A stretch of DNA of 64,000 nt from contig CAWBRT010000004.1 in the NCBI GenBank assembly GCA_963791145.1, positions 1-64,000 of the forward strand, written 5' to 3'. Below are positions 8,278 through 15,637 of the stretch, in pieces. The position numbers were made by a program, and so were the translations under genes. The notes beneath the pieces were generated by a model. The model was not told the DNA's origin. It saw only the letters and a program-made list of their open reading frames with translations, and ran no database searches. The stretch comes from CAWBRT01 sp963791145. Its GTDB lineage: Bacteria; Acidobacteriota; Terriglobia; Terriglobales; Acidobacteriaceae. Each line of letters opens with the position of its first letter. Within the stretch, counting starts at the first letter, position 1.

Positions 8278-8505
8278 CTCCAAGCGAGAGGAAGCCGCCT
8301 AAAGCCGGGCGGCTTTTCGTTGCGGTATTTTTCTTCCTGGGAGGCCGCTGAACCACAGGTAAACCGCTGGACCCCAGACGTTGATGAGTTCAGCTGGGCC
8401 TGCACTGTGGAGGTACGCTGGCCCAGCGAGGAAACTGTCGCTCCTATTGCTCGACAGCGACTCGGGCGTTTACCGGCGGAGGCACAAACTCATCTTGCAT
8501 CGGTT
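8278..8505 (-). pseudogene. Inverted 3' tail of an RRNAQ-family gene with downstream repeat
   Basis: On the minus strand 8505-8455 encodes DEFVPPPVNARVAVEQ and a stop, the C terminus of the family, followed by a ~200-bp region also found at 25722-25950 and in part at 1-74 and 24668-24765. The repeat contains the AAGCCGCC/GGCGGCTT hairpin. The body of the gene is missing. The junction with the plus-strand leader of the intact unit lies within a few bases of 8510, which marks the left edge of that unit. Confidence 0.7.
8292..8317 (+). terminator. Rho-independent terminator in the dispersed repeat
   Basis: Perfect 8-bp stem AAGCCGCC/GGCGGCTT (8292-8299, 8308-8315) followed by TT. It terminates the small gene ending at 8240 on the plus strand and, being symmetric, could also serve the inverted tail. 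The same hairpin occurs at 24679-24706 and 25735-25760. Confidence 0.7.
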
Positions 8506-8511
8506 GCTGCC

Positions 8512-8652
8512 CTCCACAAAACCCGCATAAAATGCCGTTGTTATCGATTCTCTGATAAAGCACAAAAAAAAGCTTTACAAGCCCAATTTACTCTACTAGC
8601 TTCTCGCTTAGGACAAGCCCTGGTAAATCCTAATGAGCCAAAGGAGGACTGA
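8512..8652 (+). CDS. AT-rich leader ORF of the repeated unit, copy 2
   Basis: Uninterrupted frame of 46 codons: LHKTRIKCRCYRFSDKAQKK, then ALQAQFTLLASRLG and ending NEPKED with TGA at 8650-8652. Silent third-base differences from copy 1 (1452-1593) indicate selection on the peptide. No ATG, GTG or TTG begins it, so initiation is unresolved; it may be read from an upstream start or a rare codon. Codon use is AT-rich, unlike the main gene. A run of eight A (codons CAA AAA AAA) is conserved in both copies and could allow slippage. The YR-x-Y/F-S ... Q pattern weakly recalls the N-terminal helix of IS200/IS605 OrfB proteins; I do not claim homology. Confidence 0.45.
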   Translation, partial: LHKTRIKCRCYRFSDKAQKKALQAQFTLLASRLGQALVNPNEPKED

Positions 8653-8682
8653 ACACATGAGTTAGTGGCCACTTCCAGTGGC
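8641..8682 (+). promoter_or_regulatory. Leader: ribosome site, two-codon ORF and hairpin covering the start, copy 2
   Basis: aaggagga (8641-8648; the last codons of the leader ORF) precedes ATG-AGT-TAG (8657-8665). The hairpin GCCACT-TCC-AGTGGC (8668-8682) contains the GTG start (8678) of the family gene in its 3' arm. Copy 1 keeps the GCCAC/GTGGC arms but has a different centre, so pairing rather than sequence seems conserved. Confidence 0.6.
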
Positions 8683-9673
8683 AAAGGAACGCAAATTGAA
8701 AACAACTAATGAAGCTGTATCAACCGCTGTCGCGGGAGCATCAGGAGTAGTCTCCCCAAATCCAGAAACCCAAATCGTCGCCGTACCCTCCAAGCGCGTT
8801 GCCGCCAACCGCCGCAACGCCCAGAAAGCAACTGGTCCCAAAACCCTGCAGGGAAAGGCTCGCTCCAGGGGCAACGCCGCCAAGCACGGCTTGCTTGCCA
8901 AAGAGATCCTGACCGCCAACAAAGACAACCCAAAAGCTCAGGCGGAGTATAACGCGCTTGAGACCGCGATTCGGGAAGACTATTGTCCGGTGGGCAGACG
9001 CGAGGACATGCTGGTCGACATCATTGTTGGTTGCTACTGGCGCCTGGCCCGGGTGCTGCGCTTCGAACTGCGGCAAGCGAATCGCGCCATCACCCTCGAT
9101 GGTTCATCCCTACCTTACCGGGGCGATGATGATGAGGCCAGCGACGACATCCTTCGGCAGATTCGTCAAGATCCTGACGGGATTACCCAAAGGCTTGACC
9201 GAAGCGTGGAGGCAATTGAGGAATCTATTGATGTCATCAGGTCTGAGGGCTATCTAGATCTCGAGGAGATCGAGTGTCTGCGAATTGTGCCTGGCGACCT
9301 GTGGCGACGTTGTATGGCTTTGCACCCTAAGCCAGATACACCGCACATGTTCCTCGGGGACAAAACCGATTCGGGGAACGAAATATCCATGGATGGCAAG
9401 CAAACACTTGAGGAACTTGAAAAAGAGCTGCCCTGGATTCAACACTGGAAGAGCGTGTGCCTTGCGGTGCAGCGCAACCCCAAGCTTCGCGCCTCAGTCA
9501 TGCAGCCCGACATCCCTGACGCACAAGCCATCGAACGCATCCTTCGCTACGAACCGATGCTGTATCGCCACCTGAACCGAGCCATGGACCAGCTCGAGCG
9601 GCTGCAGCGCCGGCGCCAAGGGGAAGCAGTGCCGCCACCCGTCAACGCTCACCTCTCGGTCGAACGACAGTAA
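8678..9673 (+). CDS. RRNAQ/STGPKT-family protein, intact
   Basis: 331 residues from GTG 8678. Residues 41-72 hold the signature VAANRRNAQKATGPKTLQGK with ARSRGNAAKHGL. A long, mostly helical, charged middle follows (REDMLVDIIVGCYWRLARVL, DLEEIECLRIVPGDLWRR). The conserved C terminus is AMDQLERLQRRRQGEAVPPP. No enzyme motif, signal peptide or membrane segment is visible. The pattern of two N-terminal basic segments and a C-terminal helix with clustered Arg hints at nucleic-acid or chromatin association, which is only inference. Its start codon is buried in a hairpin behind a two-codon ORF, so its translation is probably controlled. It is followed by the palindromic tail and a TumE/TumA operon. 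Function unknown. Confidence 0.75.
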   Translation: MAKERKLKTTNEAVSTAVAGASGVVSPNPETQIVAVPSKRVAANRRNAQKATGPKTLQGKARSRGNAAKHGLLAKEILTANKDNPKAQAEYNALETAIREDYCPVGRREDMLVDIIVGCYWRLARVLRFELRQANRAITLDGSSLPYRGDDDEASDDILRQIRQDPDGITQRLDRSVEAIEESIDVIRSEGYLDLEEIECLRIVPGDLWRRCMALHPKPDTPHMFLGDKTDSGNEISMDGKQTLEELEKELPWIQHWKSVCLAVQRNPKLRASVMQPDIPDAQAIERILRYEPMLYRHLNRAMDQLERLQRRRQGEAVPPPVNAHLSVERQ

Positions 9674-9674
9674 T

Positions 9675-9732
9675 CGGGATCAAGTCCCGCGTGGCAATCG
9701 CCCGCTAGCGGTTGCCCGCGGGGCTGGCCAGC
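9675..9732 (+). repeat. Tail palindromes, copy B
   Basis: Same three palindromes as copy A, ending in GCTGGCCAGC at 9723-9732. The loop of the second hairpin differs by one base (cccgcta instead of cccacta), so pairing is kept. Sequence after this point is unrelated to copies A and D. Confidence 0.75.
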
Positions 9733-9837
9733 GCGATCCGTCGGATCAACTCCGAGCCCTTCTTTCGGGAGATATAGGCGCTTCCCAAACGGAGGGAAGT
9801 ACCGTGCGAGCGGTTGGATGAAATCCTCTTTTAATGC

Positions 9838-9854
9838 TTATCATCATCTGATAA
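9838..9854 (+). promoter_or_regulatory. Palindromic operator of the TumE/TumA operon
   Basis: TTATCA-5-TGATAA (9838-9854), overlapping a -10-like GATAAT/TAATAT sequence, lies 10 bp before the TTG start. A promoter -35 is not clear. Confidence 0.5.
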
Positions 9855-9864
9855 TATAGGTAAA

Positions 9865-10242
9865 TTGGCGAAAAGCAGCTGGAAGCAAGACCGCACATTG
9901 GAATACCTCCTCTTCCTCGATGGGGACGTGCTATTCATTGACGACCAGGGGCACTGGGTGAAGTTTGAGGTGCGGCGAATAGAGATCAGCCCGGCGCGAC
10001 CACAGGGGATCGAGTATTCGCTAACCCTGCATGACGCCAGCAACCAACGCCTAGCCGGTTTTGACAACGCCCATGCGGTGCGCAAGTCCAAGGGACCGGG
10101 CGGCCAGTCCGAGGTGCCCTATGATCATCGCCACCGCTACGGAACGATGAAGCCTTACAACTACCAGAACGCGGCCAAACTCATCGAAGACTTCTGGGAA
10201 CTGGTCGATCAGGTTTTGAAGGAAAAGAGACGGAAGCCATGA
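9865..10242 (+). CDS. TumE-like toxin (DUF6516 type)
   Basis: 125 residues, TTG start at 9865 with an aggt ribosome site. A two-strand N terminus (LEYLLFLDGDVLFIDDQGHW, VKFEVRRIE) is followed by a family-typical HRHRYG segment and a C-terminal helix ending LIEDFWELVDQVLKE. I assign it to the TumE/DUF6516 group because of the shared 'lines - DHRH - helix with DFW' layout and because the next gene, overlapping by four bases, encodes the usual winged-helix partner. Toxins of this group are inhibitory when expressed alone; the mechanism is not known to me. Confidence 0.7.
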   Translation: MAKSSWKQDRTLEYLLFLDGDVLFIDDQGHWVKFEVRRIEISPARPQGIEYSLTLHDASNQRLAGFDNAHAVRKSKGPGGQSEVPYDHRHRYGTMKPYNYQNAAKLIEDFWELVDQVLKEKRRKP

Positions 10243-10601
10243 GCACTCTTAGAGTCGGTATTGCCTCCTATGAACAGATGAAAAAGCGCACACTGGCCAT
10301 CGCCCGCGGCCAGCTTAAGCCAGGGCCGCAGGAACCTAAAGTGTGGTTTACTTCGACGGAGAGCATGGCGCGGGTGCTGTCGGCCAAGAACCGCGATTTG
10401 CTGGAGACCATTCGCCGCAACGAGCCTCAATCTTTGGCGGAGCTGGCCGAGCAAACCGGGCGCAAGACACCGAACCTGTCTCGTACGCTGAAAACCATGC
10501 AACGCTATGGCTTAGTACAGGTTCGCCGCCAAGGACGCGGCCGGATTGTTCCTAAAGTACCATATAAGCGAGTTGCTGTGGTTCTGGAGCTTGGCGCATA
10601 A
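10239..10601 (+). CDS. Winged-helix antitoxin/regulator (HVO_A0114/TumA-like)
   Basis: 120 residues. The region FTSTESMARVLSAKNRDLLE then TIRRNEPQSLAELAEQTGRK and NLSRTLKTMQRYGLVQV is a MarR/ArsR-like winged helix of the type found beside TumE toxins. The C-terminal VPYKRVAVVLE completes the wing. ATG 10239 overlaps the toxin stop (ATGA), so the order is toxin first, antitoxin second. It probably binds the palindrome at 9838-9854. Confidence 0.78.
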   Translation: MSTLRVGIASYEQMKKRTLAIARGQLKPGPQEPKVWFTSTESMARVLSAKNRDLLETIRRNEPQSLAELAEQTGRKTPNLSRTLKTMQRYGLVQVRRQGRGRIVPKVPYKRVAVVLELGA

Positions 10602-10754
10602 CACACATGAACGGCGGCTCTATCCCGTCCTTGTCTTCGTGGCTTGGGCTGCAGAACAGGGCGCATTTCAGGGCATATTTGCCTGCCAGTCTCGATGAGC
10701 CACTTGTGCCCCCCAAATTTGCCCCGCCACCCGTCAGCTCACCTCACGGTTGTA
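10602..10754. other. Spacer before tail copy C
   Basis: No gene seen. Bases 10727-10766 (ccacccgtcagctcacctca and onward) recur at 12717-12760 directly before another truncated tail, so this piece belongs to the dispersed tail fragments. Confidence 0.5.
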
Positions 10755-11008
10755 GGCCTGCTTCGCGCCTTAGTCATGTAGCCTGACATCCTCGACGCGC
10801 AAGCCATCGAACGCATCCTTCGCTACGAACCCATGTTGCAGCGCCAACTCTACCGAGCCATGGACCAGCTCGAGCGTCTGCAGCGCCGGCGCCAAGGGGA
10901 AGCAGTGCCGCCACCCGTCAACACTCACCTCTCGGTCGAACGACAGTGACCGGGATCAAGTCCCGTGTGGCAATCGCCCACTAGCGGTTGCCCGCGGGGC
11001 TGGCCAGC
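10755..11008 (+). pseudogene. RRNAQ-family C-terminal fragment with tail palindromes, copy C
   Basis: Nearly identical to the last ~65 codons of the gene at 8678 (PDI-DAQAIERILRYEPML, then YRAMDQLERLQRRRQGEAVP), with a stop codon at the former CAG (tag, 10776-10778 region) and TGA 10947-10949. The three palindromes follow, ending with GCTGGCCAGC at 10999-11008. Only the 3' end of the gene is present. It separates the TumE/TumA operon from the next AbrB/PIN operon. Confidence 0.75.
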
Positions 11009-11138
11009 AGCATCTGTCCGCAGCTAGGAAGGGAAGAGGTGCAGTTCGTTGATGTTTCAACCGCGTAGGCATTATCGCGTGGCAGAACGATTGCTTTGAG
11101 GGGCCGCGTCGGTCCTAAGCCAAGCCTTTCCTTATCCT

Positions 11139-11167
11139 GTCTTACATTATGTGATAATATGTAAGAC
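11139..11167 (+). promoter_or_regulatory. Perfect palindromic operator touching the start codon of an AbrB/PIN operon
   Basis: GTCTTACAT (11139-11147) and ATGTAAGAC (11159-11167) form a perfect 9-bp inverted repeat with 11 bp between. The -10-like GATAAT (11153-11158) lies in the centre and ATG 11168 follows immediately, so the transcript would have little or no leader. Confidence 0.65.
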
Positions 11168-11395
11168 ATGAAAACGGAAGGGGTTGTCACCACCAAAGGC
11201 CAGTTGGTTATCCCGGCCGAGCTGCGTCGAGTCTATCGGATCAATCAAGGCACCAAAGTAAGATTCGAGCGCATCAAGGGCGGGATCGCCGTCTACCCCA
11301 ACTACGAGGACAGCATCAGCCAGGCGCGCGGCATTGCGGCAGGCCTTGGACTTCCTAATTGTGTTGATCGTGATCCCGAGCGTGAACTGGGATGA
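11168..11395 (+). CDS. AbrB/MazE-type antitoxin
   Basis: 75 residues: MKTEGVVTTKGQLVIPAELR then RVYRINQGTKVRFERIKGGI, a classic AbrB swapped-hairpin domain, and a short tail (DSISQARGIAAGLGLPNC) for toxin binding. ATG 11168 abuts the operator palindrome and has no clear Shine-Dalgarno, which fits leaderless translation. Its end overlaps the toxin start by four bases (ATGA). The sequence is different from the AbrB at 5423, so the two operons are not recent duplicates. Confidence 0.9.
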   Translation: MKTEGVVTTKGQLVIPAELRRVYRINQGTKVRFERIKGGIAVYPNYEDSISQARGIAAGLGLPNCVDRDPERELG

Positions 11396-11814
11396 GACAG
11401 TACGTACTCGACGCCAATGCCTTGCTCCGATTCATCATCAACGCCGACGGCGCCGAGATGGTTGAAAAGGTCCTCAAAGAGGCCAGTGCCAGCGAAACGC
11501 GGGTCATGATGTCCGTGGTGAACTGGGGCGAAGTGTATTACACAATGGCTCGCCGGATCGGACTAGCCAAAACCGATCAGCTATTGACCGAAACCTTGGA
11601 GAAGACACACTTGTGGTTGATTCAAGTCGATCAGGAAAGTATCGCCAAGGTCGCTCGCCTGAAGGCACAAAATCACGACGTCCCATATGCAGATTGCTTC
11701 GCGGCAGCGCTCGCCGGCAGCCGGCACGTCCTGGTCACCGCCGACGTCAAGCACTTCGAGCGAGTCCGAACCCCGAAACTACGCCTTCTGAAGTTGCCTC
11801 CGGCCAAGCAATAG
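11392..11814 (+). CDS. vapC: PIN-domain ribonuclease toxin (VapC)
   Basis: 140 residues. PIN acidic residues are present at MRQYVLDANALLRF (Asp), NWGEVYY (Glu), VPYADCFAAALA (Asp) and VTADVKHFERV (Asp), so all four metal ligands of the family are kept. It is predicted to be an Mg-dependent RNase neutralised by the upstream AbrB protein. The gene ends about 45 bp before a truncated tail repeat (copy D). Confidence 0.92.
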   Translation: MRQYVLDANALLRFIINADGAEMVEKVLKEASASETRVMMSVVNWGEVYYTMARRIGLAKTDQLLTETLEKTHLWLIQVDQESIAKVARLKAQNHDVPYADCFAAALAGSRHVLVTADVKHFERVRTPKLRLLKLPPAKQ

Positions 11815-11857
11815 GTTTTCAACGCAATTGCGGAACGAGGGCTCGAGTGCGGCCCGC

Positions 11858-11999
11858 GGCTCGAGCGGCTGCAGCGCCGGCGCCAAGGGGAAGCAGTGCC
11901 GCCACCCGTCAACGCTCACCTCTCGGTCGAACGACAGTAATCGGGATCAAGTCCCGCGTGGCAATCGCCCACTAGCGGTTGCCCGCGGGGCTGGCCAGC
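11858..11999 (+). repeat. Tail fragment with palindromes, copy D
   Basis: The last ~26 codons of the family gene (LERLQRRRQGEAVPPPVNAH, stop TAA at 11938-11940) plus the three palindromes, the last at 11990-11999. The gene portion is shorter than in copy C. It separates the PIN toxin at 11392 from the RHH/ParE operon. Confidence 0.75.
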
Positions 12000-12105
12000 G
12001 TCATCAGTCCGTACCCCGGCCCCGCAGCAACGCACATCTAAATCACCTCTGGGGTTACGGATTTACATGATTTGGGAGCAGCAGCATACGAGAGCAGGAG
12101 CATTG

Positions 12106-12130
12106 TAATACAAGATATTATTTTGTATTA
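12106..12130 (+). promoter_or_regulatory. Palindromic operator of the RHH/ParE operon
   Basis: TAATACAA (12106-12113) and TTGTATTA (12123-12130), a perfect 8-bp inverted repeat with 9 bp between containing a TATTAT -10-like element, 10 bp before ATG 12140. Such sites are typical for ribbon-helix-helix antitoxins. Confidence 0.6.
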
Positions 12131-12139
12131 TTATGACAT

Positions 12140-12391
12140 ATGAGCAGCACCGAAAAAACCATCAGCTTCCGTGCCGTCGCCGAAAAGATCACCGCGCTTG
12201 ATTCGCTGGCCGCCGCGCAGAACCGTCCGCGTAGCTATCTCATCAATGAGGCGATCACCAACTACATCGAACTGCACGCCTACCAGGACGAGCTGGTGCG
12301 CAAGGGGTTGGAAGAGATGCGGAAAGGCCACGTCTTAAGCCATGAGGAGATCATCAAGCGTCTCAAGCGAACGGGGCGAGCACGTAAATGA
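12140..12391 (+). CDS. Ribbon-helix-helix (CopG/ParD-like) antitoxin
   Basis: 83 residues. The N-terminal beta strand and helices (KTISFRAVAEKITALDSLAA then NRPRSYLINEAITNYIELHA) are the ribbon-helix-helix fold; the charged C-terminal half (KGLEEMRKGHVLSHEEIIKR) resembles toxin-binding tails of ParD-type antitoxins. The ATG lies just after the operator. Its stop overlaps the toxin start by four bases. Confidence 0.88.
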   Translation: MSSTEKTISFRAVAEKITALDSLAAAQNRPRSYLINEAITNYIELHAYQDELVRKGLEEMRKGHVLSHEEIIKRLKRTGRARK

Positions 12392-12672
12392 TCGAATGGA
12401 CCGAGCAGGCGGCCCGACAACTGGATCAAGCTCACGATTACATCGCTCTCTCCAACAGCGAGGCGGTCGCCGCCCAGATTACGATGCGGATCGTAACTGG
12501 CATTCAACGGCTCGCTGCCTTCCCGATGTCGGGCAGACCAGGCCGGGTTCCGGGCACCCGTGAGCTGATCATCTCGGATAAGCCTTTTATCGCCGCCTAC
12601 GCCATCAAAAAAGCCCGCATTGTGGTCCTCGCCATCTACCACGGCGCACAGCAATGGCCTGAATCCTTCTAA
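12388..12672 (+). CDS. parE: ParE/RelE-superfamily toxin
   Basis: 94 residues: MIEWTEQAARQLDQAHDYIA at the N terminus, then GRPGRVPGTRELIISDKPFI, a ParE fingerprint, and a final strand IVVLAIYHGAQQWPESF. ParE proteins poison DNA gyrase, RelE proteins cut mRNA on the ribosome; the PGTREL...Y pattern and pairing with an RHH antitoxin favour ParE. Fourth TA operon of the array in this part of the window. Confidence 0.88.
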   Translation: MIEWTEQAARQLDQAHDYIALSNSEAVAAQITMRIVTGIQRLAAFPMSGRPGRVPGTRELIISDKPFIAAYAIKKARIVVLAIYHGAQQWPESF

Positions 12673-12716
12673 ACACAGGAATTGCCCCAGGAGCACGTTC
12701 CCCCAGCTCCGTTCTG

Positions 12717-12887
12717 CCACCCGTCAGCTCACCTCACGGTTGTAGGCCTGCTTCGCGCCTTAGTCATGCAGCCGGACATCCCTGACGCGCAAGCCATCGA
12801 ACGTGCATCCTTCGCTACGAACCCATGTTGCAGCGCCAACTATATCGAGCCATGGACGCACTGAGCGGATGCAGCGCCGGCGCCAAA
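12717..12887 (+). pseudogene. Truncated RRNAQ-family C-terminal fragment, copy F
   Basis: Matches copy C from ccacccgtcagctcacctca to cagcgccggcgccaa with several small indels, then ends abruptly at 12887 without stop codon or palindromes. It forms the right border of the TA array; the aldehyde oxidoreductase module starts directly behind it on the other strand. Confidence 0.65.
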
Positions 12888-12894
12888 ATGCGGC

Positions 12895-13167
12895 TCAGCC
12901 TCCGCCCGCAACGGCCGCGACCAGCACCACTTGATCGCCAGATTTGACAGGCGCTTCCAACCTATCGGGTCCGATCAACTCGTCGTTCAGAAATACCGCC
13001 ATAATCGGGTTGACAACGCCATCCCGGATCCAAATCGAGCGTGCCAGTTGGGGGTGTCTGTCAGTCAGCGTTTCCAGAGCTTTCCTCACCGTATCCGCGG
13101 AAACGTAGACGCAGCTAACCCCGCCGATTCGCTCTTCAAGAAAGTGGGAAAGGCGGATTTGCACCAT
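12895..13167 (-). CDS. MoaD/ThiS-like sulfur carrier protein
   Basis: 90 residues from ATG 13167 (MVQIRLSHFLEERIGGVSCV). Beta-grasp protein with a central DGVVNPIMAVFLNDELI and C-terminal GDQVVLVAAVAGGG. The terminal Gly-Gly is thiocarboxylated in true MoaD; here one extra Gly follows. It overlaps the end of the aldehyde oxidoreductase gene and lies on the same strand, an association known for tungsten/molybdenum aldehyde:ferredoxin oxidoreductases, so it probably serves pterin cofactor synthesis for that enzyme. The main partner is broken here, so this gene may be on its way out. Confidence 0.75.
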   Translation of the reverse strand: MVQIRLSHFLEERIGGVSCVYVSADTVRKALETLTDRHPQLARSIWIRDGVVNPIMAVFLNDELIGPDRLEAPVKSGDQVVLVAAVAGGG

Positions 13168-14983
13168 CGAGTGCCGCAATCTCCTTGTCAAAAACGGACC
13201 AGACCTGTTCGCTCATGCTCGAGAAGAACTCGCGGGTAATGAATGGCCCCAGACCCAGGGTCTGATTGGGACGGTCGAAAACTTCGGAGGGTAGCGTGTA
13301 ATCCGATCGCTCGAAGCCCTGCTTACGTTCCAGCCACAAGCCCCGCATGTAGGCGCGACGAACGGTGGCCAGCAATTCCGCGGCGGTGATCTCAAGTCCT
13401 ATCTCATGCTTGAGAGCGTTGACCAGCAAATCGGGGCTTGTCCCATTGAAACTTGCAAAGTCCCGTCATGTCATCCCGCATCTGGTAGAGGCCGCGTTCG
13501 GTGATGGCCTTGACCCAATACTCCAAGGACATGTCTCGCTCAGCCAGCGGCAAAAGGAGAGTGGCCATCGACATGTGGCCGCCGGCGATGGCAAATGGAT
13601 ATCCCGGATTGGTATCGGGCAGGTAGGCCGGCAATTCCACTCCCTTGCAGTGCATGGCGTAACCGGTTTCTCCCACTTGCTCGGATAAGCCGTTTACGCC
13701 ATGCCCGATCTCGGGATACCGGCCCGCCGCCGTACCTTGAATCAGGTCCTTGACCTTTTCGACTTCGCCAAAGGTGGCCCCGTTGCAGATTGGTTTTTCG
13801 GGATGCCGCTCATTGTAGTCGAGCACATAGGAAATCGTGGCCCCGAGTGAGATCTGGTCCATTCCGTTGTGGTCGACCATGGAAAGAGCTCACATGCCTG
13901 GTTGGGATCGTGAATTCCCAGATTAGTCGACAGCAGATTCACGGGTTCATAATCGAACTTGGAGAGGAAGCGCCCGCGCTCGCCGGGCGCGGTCTTTTCG
14001 TAAAGTTCTTGTGGCAGTGGATGCCGCAACGGAAACACGATTCCGCCTTAATGTCGAATTGCGGCTCGACCTCGGGACGCGACATCAGCTCGGGTTTGCC
14101 GTCCCCCTTCGGCCTGAAATTGTTCTGCGGTAATAAGTTGACCGGCCCCAACATTTCGTTGCCGCTCCAGGTGCCGCCGAGCCCGCCTTTGTCCTTCTCG
14201 CGAAACTTGCGCGAGCCGGGGCCCGTGCCGATTTCGCGGTTGATGTCGCGGATCTCCGGCTTTACCCTCTAGCTGGTCGTGCGCCTGCGCCACGATGGCG
14301 ATCACGTTCTTGTAGCCCAGCACGCTTCCCATGCCGCCGCGGCCCGCGAAGCGGCACTTGTCATCGCCCGATTTCAGAAGGTTTTCGGTGCTCAGCGCCA
14401 CGGCGCCGAAATAGCAACTCTGATAGTGTTCGCCGGCCGGCCCGATTACCGCAAAATGCGCATCGGCATATTCCTGCTTCAGAAGGTTAATTTTCTTGTA
14501 GCACGCAAGACCCAGCAGATGGCGGGCCGGCTTGAATTCCACCTTGGGTCCGTCGCCGCCACCGCGAATTACGATCATGATCGGCTCACTGGCGCGTCCC
14601 TCAAAAATCAGTTCGTCGAGCCCGGTCCATTTCAGTTTGGATCCGAACTTGTCGCTGCCTGCCGACCACATAGCGCCGGGCAGTCCCTTGTTGGAAACTT
14701 TCAGTGGACTGTAGGCCGAAAAGTAGGTCCGTAGCCCTGTCATGAGGCTCGAACCCGTCAGGATGCCGGTGTTCACGATAACGGGGTTTTCCGGTGAATA
14801 AGCCCGGGTAACAGTGCGCGCAGCCAGAAATTGAAGGGAGCGGCCCACCCCACCCAGAACCTCTTCCAGATTTTGGCAAGCAACCTCTGCGATGCGTATA
14901 CCACGGGAAGACAAGTCAATCGTGCAGCGAGAATAAAAAACTGCCTTGGGATCGTTTCGTGTTTCGTTGAAAGATAAGCGCAC
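13136..14983 (-). pseudogene. Aldehyde:ferredoxin oxidoreductase (AOR family), multiply frameshifted
   Basis: The AOR fold is recognisable throughout: N-terminal domain (NTGILTGSSLMTGLRTYFSA, FGSKLKWTGLDELIFEGRA, IGPAGEHYQSCYFG), Fe-S ligands in ESCFRCGIHCHK, domain 2 (LSTNLGIHDPNQACELF, TGYAMHCKGVELPAY) and the C-terminal domain (ERKQGFERSDYTLPSEVFDR). These parts lie in different frames, with breaks near 14240, 13990, 13885 and 13430. The family oxidises aldehydes to acids with tungsten or molybdenum bis-pterin and ferredoxin. GTG 14983 is the best start. The decay may be real or caused by sequence errors; conservation between breaks is high, so it is recent either way. Confidence 0.85.
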
Positions 14984-15637
14984 GGCGCATCGTCTCCTTC
15001 TCAATCGCAGCAAGGTCGCGCCCTGGGCTGGACGCTTTGTTGTCAAGAAACGAGACGACGATACTTCGACCACTTAGGCATGTCAAGCCGCTTGAGGGGG
15101 CGCGTCCTTATGATCTGCGGAACCGGCTTGATGCGCACCGGATTTTCAATTCGACACACCTGGCGGAGCAAACACCTGATCAGGCAAAGTCCAGGGTCCG
15201 TAAGCCAGCAAGGGCAACCAAAGCAGCGAAAGGTGGGAAAAGGCCGGCGAGCGGTTGCCCGCGATTGCAGCTCCTGAGGCCGTGATAGCGCGAGGACTCA
15301 CAGGATGTCGTGACATACGTCACATTCTGTATCACGCGCTCGCATGTATTATCGCGCAACTTTTGATTGTGTGTGGAAAATTGTGCTCTGAATATTCTTT
15401 GTTTTCGACCAACATGTCGTTTCGGGGTGATCGCCTGTCTAAGGGGCGCTGGCAATTCTGAAAAAGCGCTGGTTTTCCACGTGGACTGATCAAGAGAGGC
15501 AACAGACTTGGTCTGCGGGACATATTGGCGAATTCGCATGAACCGCGATCACGAACGGGTTTACGATCAGAGCTTTCCGACCAGTCTGCAGGGGATAAAG
15601 ATCAAGCAATATCTAGCTCACAAAATAAGGGGGAAGT
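14984..15637. other. Intergenic region upstream of the ABC importer operon
   Basis: No gene recognised. A short inverted repeat GTGAC-ATAC-GTCAC (15310-15323) is flanked by weaker symmetric sequence (CAGGATG ... CATTCTG), which could be a regulator site for the importer operon. No clear -35/-10 pair stands out. Confidence 0.5.

Noticed and set aside
8512..8652. Leader ORF as a remnant of an IS200/IS605 TnpB N terminus
   Set aside because: Only the spacing of Y-R, Q and a few hydrophobic residues agrees. No downstream TnpB domain or RNA-like end is visible, so homology is not supported.
5186..12887. Integron-type gene cassette array
   Set aside because: The layout is suggestive but no tyrosine recombinase (IntI) gene is in the window, and the tail palindromes do not show the R''-L'' / L'-R' box pattern of attC. 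Reported only as a comparison.
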